Below, piece by piece: positions 1 to 5,299 of a stretch of DNA of 5,299 nucleotides (positions are counted from its first letter, which is position 1; the number at the start of each line of letters is the position of its first letter). Origin of the DNA: Bacillota bacterium (GTDB taxonomy: Bacteria; Bacillota; Clostridia; Christensenellales; Aristaeellaceae); assembly GCA_023404715.1 (NCBI GenBank), contig JAEYAR010000200.1:1-5299 (forward strand), given 5' to 3'. Below the pieces are notes generated by a model, which worked only from the letters and a program-made list of their open reading frames with translations, was not told where the DNA came from and did not search any database. Both the position numbers and the translations under genes were made by a program.

Positions 1-1
1 C

Positions 2-28
2 AAAAGCTCCGGCGCAGCGTACGCTTTT
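2..28 (-). terminator. Possible weak terminator after the binding-protein gene
   Basis: On the minus strand AAAAGC (28-23) can pair with GCTTTT (7-2), closing a GC-rich loop that contains the palindrome AGCGTACGCT (16-25). It begins 14 nt after the stop codon. The stem is short and the window ends right after the T-run, so whether transcription stops here or continues to further operon genes cannot be decided. Confidence 0.3.
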
Positions 29-42
29 TAAGTGTTTTCCCC

Positions 43-1569
43 TTATTCGGCAAAGGTATACGCGCTGCCGTAGGCGGCGTTATAGGCGGCCAGCTGCGAT
101 TGGCGAACTTCCTCTCCGCCCATGTTCAGGTATTCCTGCACGTAGGCGTCCCAATCTGCTTCGATGTCCTTCTCGCCCATGATGAAGGCCAGCATGTTCG
201 TCTTGAAGAACGTCTTGAGCTCGGCGTTGTTTTCGATGTATTCATCCGTGAGGAACATGCAGAAAATGTCCTCGCGCACAGGCTCGGCGTAGCGCATGTC
301 GGAGCCCGCGGTGTGCAGCTTGCTGGCCGGGGTATCCACCAGCGCGTTGGCCTGCGCCTGCCAGTCCTCGTGGAAGAGCATCTTGTAGACTTCCATGTCC
401 GTGATTTCATATTTCCCGGACTTGGACTTGTTGTCGTTCACGCCCCAGTACCACGTGGTGGTGTTGGTCTCTTCGTCCCAGTCAAAGAACTCGTCCTCTA
501 CGCCGTACTGGCAAACGCGGTAGCCGTAGCCGCCCGCCTGGAAGTTGAGCAGCTTCACGGCCGCCTCTACCTCCTCCGGCGTACACAGATAGCTGATGCC
601 GACCACCGAGGTAAAGGGCGCGGAGTAAAGATTGCCGCTCTTTCCCGCCTCGCCGACGGCGGGCAGGATCGCCTGCACGTTCGCCTCGGGCTGCAAAGCG
701 CCGAAGTCAAAGCGGGAGTAAGCGTTGCCGCCGTGGCTCCACCAGGCAGACCAGATGCCCATCTCGCCGCGGCCCCATTTCGCCTGGGCCTGCTCGTAGG
801 TGCAGGTAAACATCTCCGGATCGATCAGACCCTCGGCGTAGATGCCCTTCAAATAGCGGAGGGCCTCCCTGTATTCCTCGCTGATGGCGTTGGTCGTAAT
901 GGTCCCGTCGTCGTTCAGGAAGTAATCCTCCTCGGTCGACGCGCCGAAAGCGCCCATGAGGAAGGAGAGGAAGTCGGCGCCCGCGCCGCTCAGGCCGTAG
1001 GTGTCGTCCTTGCCGTTTCCGTCGGGGTCCTTCGTCTTAAAAGCGCGCATTACGTCCGTGAACTCGTCCAGCGTCTTGGGGGTCTGCAGGCCCAGCTTAT
1101 CGAGCCAGTCCTGACGGATGAACGTCACGTGACTGGAGGGCACGTCCAGCATGCTCGGCACGCCCAGCACCTGCTCGTCCATGGTCATGTAGACCCAGTT
1201 GTCGCCGACATAGCGCATCAGGTCCTCGTGCTCATCGGTCAGATAAGCGCTCAGGTCCGCCCAGGCGCCTTCCTTTGCGTACTCCATCCAGACGTTGTAG
1301 TCGCACCAGACGATGTCCGGCATGTCGCCGCTGGAAATGTAGAGCGCAAGCTGCTGCACAAAGTTGCTGGTGTCGCCTTGAATCAGGTTGATTTCCACGC
1401 CCAGTTGATCCTGAATGTACTGGCGCGTCAGTTCGGTCGCCTCGTTCATGGGGCGCGAGGTGGCGTAGAATACGTCCAGTTTCACCGGCTCCCCCTCGGC
1501 GAGGCTGAGCGACGGCAACGCCGCGAGCATCAGCATGAGCGCCATGAGGATAGATAGAGATTTTTTCAC
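43..1569 (-). CDS. Extracellular substrate-binding protein of a sugar ABC importer (LplA/YtcQ/AlgQ-like)
   Basis: A 508-residue secreted protein that should capture an oligosaccharide for the two permeases. The signal peptide runs from KK at 2-3 through a Met/Leu-rich core to SLA|E, with cleavage probably after A24. There is no lipobox cysteine, the first Cys being at 89. Features shared with large LplA/YtcQ/AlgQ-type binding proteins are GDMPDIV (81-87), a hinge region with DWLDKLGLQTPKTLDEF (154-170), an EF-hand-like acidic loop DPDGNGKDDTYGL (181-193) that holds calcium in AlgQ proteins, and the end block FIMGEKDIEADWDAYVQEY (462-480). Many Trp and Tyr residues (for example GIWSAWWSHG, 271-280) are typical of a sugar-stacking cleft. 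It is encoded last in the operon, whereas such genes often come first. Substrate is unknown; pectic, alginate-like or host glycans are all possible. Confidence 0.9.
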   Translation of the reverse strand: MKKSLSILMALMLMLAALPSLSLAEGEPVKLDVFYATSRPMNEATELTRQYIQDQLGVEINLIQGDTSNFVQQLALYISSGDMPDIVWCDYNVWMEYAKEGAWADLSAYLTDEHEDLMRYVGDNWVYMTMDEQVLGVPSMLDVPSSHVTFIRQDWLDKLGLQTPKTLDEFTDVMRAFKTKDPDGNGKDDTYGLSGAGADFLSFLMGAFGASTEEDYFLNDDGTITTNAISEEYREALRYLKGIYAEGLIDPEMFTCTYEQAQAKWGRGEMGIWSAWWSHGGNAYSRFDFGALQPEANVQAILPAVGEAGKSGNLYSAPFTSVVGISYLCTPEEVEAAVKLLNFQAGGYGYRVCQYGVEDEFFDWDEETNTTTWYWGVNDNKSKSGKYEITDMEVYKMLFHEDWQAQANALVDTPASKLHTAGSDMRYAEPVREDIFCMFLTDEYIENNAELKTFFKTNMLAFIMGEKDIEADWDAYVQEYLNMGGEEVRQSQLAAYNAAYGSAYTFAE

Positions 1570-1575
1570 GATGAT

Positions 1576-1581
1576 CCCTCC
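1576..1581 (-). promoter_or_regulatory. Ribosome binding site that decides the GTG start of the binding protein
   Basis: GGAGGG lies 6 nt upstream of a GTG at 1569-1567. Starting there puts a lysine pair and a hydrophobic core at the very N-terminus, as a signal peptide requires. The in-frame ATG 27 nt upstream (1596) has GGAGG only 2 nt away and lies within a hairpin, so it is unlikely to be used. Confidence 0.8.
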
Positions 1582-1593
1582 AAATTTTATTTG

Positions 1594-1609
1594 CATAGCC
1601 TCCGCTATG
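1594..1609 (-). other. Small intercistronic hairpin before the binding-protein gene
   Basis: CATAGC and GCTATG form a 6-bp stem around a GGAG loop, between the LplC-type permease stop (1625) and the ribosome site of the binding-protein gene (1581-1576). There is no U-tract after it, so it is not a terminator. Such hairpins can protect a downstream message from 5' decay or slow ribosomes, which would fit the need for more binding protein than permease. This role is inferred. Confidence 0.35.
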
Positions 1610-1624
1610 TCTGTCTTATTGAGG

Positions 1625-2497
1625 TCAGCCTTTGAGCGAGCCGACCATCACCCCCTTGACGAAATACTTCTGTACGAAGGGATATACGCACAGGATCGGC
1701 ACCACGGTCACCACGATCATCGCGTCCTTGAGCGTCTCGGAAGCCAGCGTCTGTGCGGAATCGTCGTACATCATGGTGTTAAACTGGGCTGTCTGCAGCG
1801 CCTGGCGCAGCACGGTCTGCATGGGCCAAAGCTTGTTGTTGCGGATGTAGATCAGGCTCTTAAAGTAGTCGTTCCAGTAACCCACCGCGTAAAACAGCGC
1901 GATCGTGGCGATCGCCGCGCCCGAAAGCGGCAGCATGATGTGTATCAGATAGCCCACCAGCGTCTCCCCCTCGATGGACGCCGCCTCGTATAGGCTCTCG
2001 GGCACGCTTTGAAAGAAGTTGCGCATGAGCACCATGTTGTAGGTGCTCACAGCGCTGGGCAGGATGAGCGCCCAGAGCGAGTCGATCAACCCCAACTCGC
2101 TTACCACCAGATAAGTGGGAACCAGGCCGCCGCTGAACAGCATGGTGAAGATGAAGAAGAACGTAATCGCCGTGCGTCCCGGCAGCTTTTTGATCGTGAG
2201 GACGTAAGCGCCCAATACGGTGAGCACCATGCTGATCGCCGTGCCCGCGAGGGTTACGAACAACGTGTTGCGATAGGCCGTCGGCACGAGGTCGTTCCTG
2301 AACACTTGCTGATAGGCGTCCCAGTTCAGTCCGTCCGGCCAGAGCACGAAGCCGTTTTTGATCAGATGTCCGACGCTGGAGACCGATCCCACCAGGACAT
2401 ACCAGAAGGGATACAGCGTGCAGACGAGCACGAAGAGCATGATCAGCGCGTTCACGCACTCAAAGAGGATATCCCCCGGCTTTTTCCTGATTTTCAT
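1625..2497 (-). CDS. ABC sugar transporter permease, LplC/YtcP type
   Basis: A 290-residue inner-membrane protein, partner of the LplB-type permease in the same importer. About six membrane helices are visible (roughly 12-36, 78-103, 110-133, 141-158, 187-210, 256-276). The EAA loop starts LYEAASIEGETL (169-180) and ends MLP (188-190); the usual DGA after EAA is changed to EGE. The C-terminal KGVMVGSLKG is a hallmark of the LplC/YtcP group. I place the start at the ATG at 2497, which overlaps the upstream TGA as TGATG and has GGGGAGGGG ending 8 nt before it. The adjacent GTG one codon earlier is possible. Open frame continues far upstream but is antisense-like, low in membrane character and covered by the other permease. 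The following gene starts after a 55-nt spacer. Confidence 0.92.
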   Translation of the reverse strand: MKIRKKPGDILFECVNALIMLFVLVCTLYPFWYVLVGSVSSVGHLIKNGFVLWPDGLNWDAYQQVFRNDLVPTAYRNTLFVTLAGTAISMVLTVLGAYVLTIKKLPGRTAITFFFIFTMLFSGGLVPTYLVVSELGLIDSLWALILPSAVSTYNMVLMRNFFQSVPESLYEAASIEGETLVGYLIHIMLPLSGAAIATIALFYAVGYWNDYFKSLIYIRNNKLWPMQTVLRQALQTAQFNTMMYDDSAQTLASETLKDAMIVVTVVPILCVYPFVQKYFVKGVMVGSLKG

Positions 2498-3432
2498 CAC
2501 CAGATCCCCTCCCCGTCCGTCAGCTTGCGGCAGACCGCGTTGGTGATCAGGATCAGCACCAAACCGATTACCGATTTGAGCATGCCCGATGCCGTCGCCA
2601 GGCTGAAGTTGTTCGAGGAGCCCAGGCCGACGCGGTAAATAAAGTAATCGATGGTTTCGCCCACGTCCAGCGTTAAGTCGTTGATGAGGATGAAGATCTG
2701 GTCGAAGCTGACGGTCAGGATGTTGCCGACGGCCAGGATCAATTGAATGGAGATGATGCTGCGAATGCCCGGCAGCGTCACATGCCAGATTCGGGCAAAG
2801 CGCCCTGCGCCGTCGATCACCGCCGCCTCGTACAGCTGCTCGTCTACGGACGATATGGCGGCCATGTAGATGATGGCGGACCAGCCGATGGATTTCCACA
2901 CATGCGAGGCCACGACGATCGTGCGAAAGTATTTGCTCAGACCGATATAGTTTTGCGGCTCGCCCCCCAGCGCCCGTACCACCGCGCTGATCGCGCCTGT
3001 GCTGGGCGAAAGCAGCATGTATACCATGCCGCCCGCTACAGACCAGGAGATGAAGTGCGGCAGGTAGCTGACCGTCTGCACCAGCTTTTTAAAGCGCATT
3101 CCCCGCATCTCGTTGAGCAATATGGCGAAGACGATCGGAATCGGGAAACCGACCAGCAGGTTGAGCCCGCTGATGATCAGCGTGTTTTGGATGGATCGTA
3201 TGAAGGCCGCCGATGTAAACAGCTTCTCGAAGTTCTGCAGCCCCACCCATGGGCTGTTTGCGATGCCGCGGATCACGCTATACTTCTTAAAGGCGATCAC
3301 AAGGCCGCCCATCGGCGCGTAGCAGAAGAGCAGATACCAGAGCACGACGGGCAGCAACAACAGATAAGCAGGCCAATATTGCCGCAGCCGGCGCCCGATC
3401 GACCGCCTAGACTTCAATCTGCATGCCGTCAT
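2497..3432 (-). CDS. ABC sugar transporter permease, LplB type
   Basis: This 311-residue inner-membrane protein of the CUT1 (binding-protein-dependent oligosaccharide) class is one half of the import channel. A basic N-terminus is followed by about six membrane helices (roughly 22-44, 84-106, 120-140, 172-192, 225-247, 283-303). The cytoplasmic EAA loop, which docks the ATPase, starts at YEAAVIDGAG (201-210) and ends at LPGI (220-223), and matches the family well. The length and the C-terminal DGEGIW ending are usual for LplB/YteP/AlgM1-like permeases. The start is the only ATG available: an in-frame TGA lies 9 nt upstream, and GGAGGGAG sits 12 nt before the ATG, slightly far. The gene begins inside the hydrolase gene and its stop shares a base with the next ATG (TGATG), so translation of the three genes is probably coupled. 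Substrate cannot be read from the sequence. Confidence 0.92.
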   Translation of the reverse strand: MTACRLKSRRSIGRRLRQYWPAYLLLLPVVLWYLLFCYAPMGGLVIAFKKYSVIRGIANSPWVGLQNFEKLFTSAAFIRSIQNTLIISGLNLLVGFPIPIVFAILLNEMRGMRFKKLVQTVSYLPHFISWSVAGGMVYMLLSPSTGAISAVVRALGGEPQNYIGLSKYFRTIVVASHVWKSIGWSAIIYMAAISSVDEQLYEAAVIDGAGRFARIWHVTLPGIRSIISIQLILAVGNILTVSFDQIFILINDLTLDVGETIDYFIYRVGLGSSNNFSLATASGMLKSVIGLVLILITNAVCRKLTDGEGIW

Positions 3433-4267
3433 AGGCCAATATCACTCCCTCCGCGCCCGCGATTGATTCGTACCAGTCGTGCGGCGGGCACCAGTGCGGA
3501 GACATGTGCGTCAGCACAAAGCGCCCGTCCGCCGCATAGCAGCCGTTCTCCTGCAAAAAATGCAGCATGCGCACGTTGTTTTGCAGGCACATATGCCCGC
3601 CGTATTGTTCGCTTAGCCCCGTGGTCCCCTCCATCACGACGAGATTAAACACATGCTTTTTCAGCAGCGCTTCCATGTCGGGGTCGTAGCTGCCCGTATC
3701 CAGGGCGTAGAGCATCTTACGCCCGTCCCGTTCGATGATGTAGCTGTGAGAGAACCCGCGCTCCACGTGGTTCCCGCGCACCGGCGTCACGCGGTAGGCG
3801 CCCGCCTGAAAGGGAACGCCCTCCTCGATGCTGGCAAAACGCATGCGCATGTCCGCATAGGAGGCCTCCATGGAAGAGAGTAGCTCCTGCGTAAACCGGT
3901 TTCCATAGACCGTAAGCTCCGGGATGGCGGTGAAGCGCGGCCCGCCTGTGCGCAGCTTGTCCGCGTAAGGCAGGCGCAGGTTGGCTTCGTCCGTACGCCG
4001 CCAGGTGAGATGCTGCGGGTAGAGATGGTCCTCGTGCGGATGTGTAATGAGCAGCGACGTAACGTGACAGAGGTTCACGCCGAACCGCGCGGCGTTGTCA
4101 AAGCATCCGGGTCCGATGTCGATCAAAAGCTCCTCGTCCAGCACCGCGCAGCTGTTGCTCCTTATGTTTTTCCCTCCGTGTTTGCGCGCATAGTCACAGT
4201 GCGGGCATTCACACCAAAGCCCAGGGTAGCTTTCGCCCGCGCCCGTCCCCAAAAAGGTAAGCTTCAT
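3407..4267 (-). CDS. PhnP-like metallo-beta-lactamase-fold hydrolase
   Basis: This is a 286-residue cytoplasmic protein with no signal peptide. It shows the metal-binding motifs of the fold: THPHEDH (75-81) for HxHxDH, a histidine in GNH (167), aspartate in ALDTG (190) and histidine in THMSPHW (254). An N-terminal Cys cluster CECPHC (19-24) and the end YDGMQIEV resemble E. coli PhnP, in which the cysteines hold a structural zinc. H258 may complete that site, and H225 sits roughly where PhnP has an active-site histidine. PhnP opens phosphoribosyl 1,2-cyclic phosphate in the C-P lyase pathway, but no C-P lyase genes are present here, so the substrate is probably different (another cyclic phosphodiester or a lactone). 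The ATG has GGAGG 4 nt upstream. It is the first gene of the operon, and its end overlaps the next permease gene by 26 nt, which implies co-expression with sugar import. Confidence 0.82.
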   Translation of the reverse strand: MKLTFLGTGAGESYPGLWCECPHCDYARKHGGKNIRSNSCAVLDEELLIDIGPGCFDNAARFGVNLCHVTSLLITHPHEDHLYPQHLTWRRTDEANLRLPYADKLRTGGPRFTAIPELTVYGNRFTQELLSSMEASYADMRMRFASIEEGVPFQAGAYRVTPVRGNHVERGFSHSYIIERDGRKMLYALDTGSYDPDMEALLKKHVFNLVVMEGTTGLSEQYGGHMCLQNNVRMLHFLQENGCYAADGRFVLTHMSPHWCPPHDWYESIAGAEGVILAYDGMQIEV

Positions 4268-4289
4268 GATTCCTCCATCCCTTTCTCAT

Positions 4290-4367
4290 GCCGGCCATTC
4301 GGCCGGCCCTATCAATCCGGCATTCTTACGCTGCCGGCAGGGTTTTCCCTTTCCGCGCCGTTCCGGC
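4290..4367 (-). other. GC-rich structured leader of the operon
   Basis: The predicted 5' leader can form several local stem-loops, in minus-strand order: GCCG-GAA-CGGC (4367-4357), AGGG-AAAA-CCCT (4350-4339), the palindrome CTGCCGGCAG (4340-4331), and a 7-bp stem GCCGGCC-GAAT-GGCCGGC (4307-4290). The last ends 13 nt before the ribosome site of the hydrolase gene. The 6-nt palindrome GCCGGC is present three times (4290-4295, 4302-4307, 4333-4338), so alternative pairings are possible. I recognise no known riboswitch. It could be a leader that tunes translation, or the palindromes could be protein sites on DNA. Confidence 0.35.
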
Positions 4368-4383
4368 TTGCTAATGCTATTTT

Positions 4384-4412
4384 ATCATAGGGGTGGTTGG
4401 ACGAACAGTCTT
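4384..4412 (-). promoter_or_regulatory. Likely promoter of the hydrolase-transporter operon
   Basis: The -10 is TATGAT at 4389-4384, five of six consensus bases. With a 17-nt spacer the -35 would be AAGACT at 4412-4407, matching only the central GAC. The start would be near 4377, leaving a leader of about 110 nt before the hydrolase start codon. A good -10 with a poor -35 suggests dependence on an activator. It is the best-looking minus-strand promoter I found in the gap. Confidence 0.4.
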
Positions 4413-4416
4413 CGCG

Positions 4417-4442
4417 TTTGTCATACTGTATCATTATTTGTC
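4417..4442 (-). promoter_or_regulatory. Candidate activator site: two direct repeats 20 nt apart
   Basis: On the minus strand GACAAA occurs at 4442-4437 and again at 4422-4417, exactly 20 nt or about two helical turns apart. Between and overlapping them is a near-palindrome, TGATAC-A-GTATGA (4433-4421), with one mismatched pair. The promoter-proximal repeat lies 4 nt upstream of the weak -35 hexamer proposed for the transporter operon. AraC/YesN-type activators often bind direct repeats in this position, and LplABC-like importers are often controlled by such regulators, but no regulator gene is in the window. The repeat is short, so chance is possible. Confidence 0.35.
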
Positions 4443-4501
4443 CATTTTTAATGCATTCGTGATAACCTCATTCGCTTCCACGCACAAAAACGTCCCTATA
4501 T

Positions 4502-4530
4502 TTTACACACCTTCGTTGTTTTGGTAGAAT
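4502..4530 (+). promoter_or_regulatory. Predicted sigma-A-type promoter pointing away from the transporter operon
   Basis: On the plus strand there is TTTACA (4502-4507, five of six consensus bases), a 17-nt spacer and TAGAAT (4525-4530, five of six). TGG immediately precedes the -10, which makes it an extended -10 element, and an AT-rich stretch lies upstream of the -35. The expected start is about 4537, the first base of the 40-nt hairpin. I find no convincing plus-strand gene downstream in the window, so the product would be a hairpin-led short RNA or an antisense RNA to the YfhO-family gene. This is prediction from consensus match only. Confidence 0.45.
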
Positions 4531-4536
4531 ACATCA

Positions 4537-4576
4537 AATCGGCGGCGCCAAGGGATATCCCCCAGCGCCGCCGATT
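4537..4576 (-). terminator. 40-nt near-palindrome, probable terminator of the YfhO gene
   Basis: Two perfect 12-nt arms (AATCGGCGGCGC and GCGCCGCCGATT) flank an inner palindrome GGGATATCCC, separated from it by 3 nt on each side. In the minus-strand RNA those 3-nt spacers (UGG and UUG) can pair as three G-U wobbles, giving an almost uninterrupted stem of up to about 18 pairs. In the plus-strand RNA they are C/A mismatches. The structure begins 6 nt after the stop codon of the YfhO-family gene, which fits a terminator. The U-tract after it is poor (UUUGAUGU), so efficiency is uncertain. It may instead be a 3'-end stabiliser. Confidence 0.6.
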
Positions 4577-4582
4577 GCTCCT

Positions 4583-5299
4583 TTATACCGCCCCGCTACC
4601 GCGTCTCCTGCGCCTGCGGGCGTACAATCCCGCGTAAATGATAAAAATCCCCGCCGCGCCCAGGCTCGTCAGCGCGCCCATTTTCAGCCCGCGTACCTCG
4701 TATGTAAACTCGATGTCATATTCTCCCTCGAAGACCGGTATGCCCATAAAAGCGAGGTTCAGGTTCAGGATGTCGGCAGGGCTTCCGTTCACCGTGGCGC
4801 TCCAGCCCTTGTCATAAGGTACGGTAAAGCACAGGATGCCGTCGCGCTTCGCATCGATGTGCGCCTTGAATCCGGCCGGCGTGCCTACAAAGCTGTCGCA
4901 TGCGTTCTCGCGCAGCTCCGCCGCCGCGGCCTGCCACGTCCGCGCCGGCTGATCGGATAAGCGTTTGGGCGTCATCTTGGACAGGGTCCCGATCTGGGTT
5001 CCGCGCAGCACCACCGCATTGAGCATCACCTCGGCGGTCGTGTCCGGCTCCAGGCGCTGGTCGTAGACATCGGTGTAGGTATCGTAGATGAAGCCCATGG
5101 GGACGTAGTTCTCGTTCTCATAGATGGCGACGTCCCCCTCCCTGCGCAAAAACGTAAAGCCCTCCGGCGCGCCCGGCTGGTTCTCTTCGTCAAGGTTGTA
5201 GTAATACTTGACCGAGAGAAAGCTGCGAAGCGCGCCGTCCTCGTCCTGCGGACGCACGGTCGTCGATTCGTCGAAGCCAAAACCCGCGCTGTAGACGAA
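4583..5299 (-). CDS. YfhO-family membrane protein, C-terminal part (5' end outside window)
   Basis: The frame is open to the window edge, so 238 residues of a longer protein are seen; YfhO proteins are usually about 800-900 residues with many membrane helices. Numbering from the edge, the visible part is mostly the extracellular C-terminal domain. It has the family-like blocks FLSVKYYY (27-34), YENENYVPMGF (60-70), PYDKGWSATVNG (161-172) and a stretch around NLAFMGIPVFEGEYDIEF (181-198). One membrane helix follows (about 206-227), then a six-arginine tail (228-233) that should lie in the cytoplasm. YfhO of Bacillus subtilis is a GT-C-like protein implicated in sugar decoration of lipoteichoic acid. 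The acceptor here is unknown. A GTG codon at 5257 is not a credible start because the coding frame and family similarity run through it. A hairpin lies 6 nt after the stop, and a long gap separates it from the transporter operon, so it is probably a separate transcription unit. Confidence 0.85.
   Translation of the reverse strand, partial: FVYSAGFGFDESTTVRPQDEDGALRSFLSVKYYYNLDEENQPGAPEGFTFLRREGDVAIYENENYVPMGFIYDTYTDVYDQRLEPDTTAEVMLNAVVLRGTQIGTLSKMTPKRLSDQPARTWQAAAAELRENACDSFVGTPAGFKAHIDAKRDGILCFTVPYDKGWSATVNGSPADILNLNLAFMGIPVFEGEYDIEFTYEVRGLKMGALTSLGAAGIFIIYAGLYARRRRRRGSGAV

Noticed and set aside
100..1557. A 485-codon plus-strand open frame opposite the binding-protein gene
   Set aside because: It is antisense to a clear family member, has low-complexity Val/His/Arg/Ala-rich composition and no recognisable domain. 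Long antisense frames are expected in GC-rich genes.
1570..1596. Earlier ATG start for the binding protein
   Set aside because: GGAGG is only 2 nt from that ATG and it would put nine non-signal residues before the signal peptide; GTG at 1569 fits better.
2498..2899. N-terminal extension of the LplC-type permease frame by about 130 codons
   Set aside because: The extension is Arg/His-rich out-of-frame sequence of the LplB-type gene. The ATG at 2497 has a ribosome site and gives the normal family length.
2743..3648. A 301-codon plus-strand open frame across the LplB-type permease and the hydrolase
   Set aside because: It spans the ends of two well-supported overlapping genes on the other strand and its translation resembles no folded protein.
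4266..4451. Short plus-strand open frames in the gap
   Set aside because: They have no ribosome site, overlap the likely promoter and leader, and their translations show nothing recognisable.
4577..4585. AAAGGAG overlapping the stop of the YfhO-family gene, resembling a ribosome site
   Set aside because: No start codon follows at a usable distance on the minus strand; the sequence runs straight into the hairpin.
1..5299. CRISPR array, tRNA, insertion sequence or prophage remnants
   Set aside because: I saw no regularly spaced repeats, cloverleaf-like sequence, transposase motifs or terminal inverted repeats on either strand.

Overview
The window is a moderately GC-rich piece of bacterial chromosome in which every supported gene is on the minus strand. 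Strong GGAGG-type ribosome sites, a YfhO-family envelope protein and an LplABC-type sugar importer without its own ATPase point to a low-complexity-envelope Firmicute. A gut-type clostridial lineage is my inference, because substrate-binding proteins with an SPase I-type signal and no lipobox cysteine are common there. I cannot name the species.

Layout in the direction of transcription (high to low coordinates). (1) From the right edge to 4583 lies the C-terminal part of a YfhO-family membrane protein, whose 5' part is outside the window. (2) A 315-nt non-coding gap (4268-4582) holds a 40-nt near-palindrome likely to end the YfhO transcript, a good-looking promoter pointing the opposite way, a likely promoter for the next operon with a pair of direct repeats just upstream of its weak -35, and a GC-rich structured leader. 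(3) A four-gene unit follows: a PhnP-like metallo-beta-lactamase-fold hydrolase (4267-3407), an LplB-type permease (3432-2497), an LplC/YtcP-type permease (2497-1625) and a 508-residue extracellular substrate-binding protein (1569-43). The first three genes overlap (26 nt and 1 nt) and are probably translationally coupled. The binding protein comes last, after a 55-nt spacer with a small hairpin and its own strong ribosome site. (4) Positions 1-42 hold only a possible weak terminator.

How the genes fit together: the binding protein would capture an oligosaccharide or glycoconjugate outside the cell, the two permeases would form the channel, and an ATPase encoded elsewhere (MsmX/UgpC type) would power it. 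The hydrolase is cytoplasmic and is made together with the permeases, so it may act on the imported compound, for example on a cyclic phosphodiester or lactone. That link is inference. I see no obvious new defence or mobile system. The most interesting points are the hydrolase-importer coupling, the regulatory gap, and the opposing promoter that would start transcription at the edge of the 40-nt hairpin.
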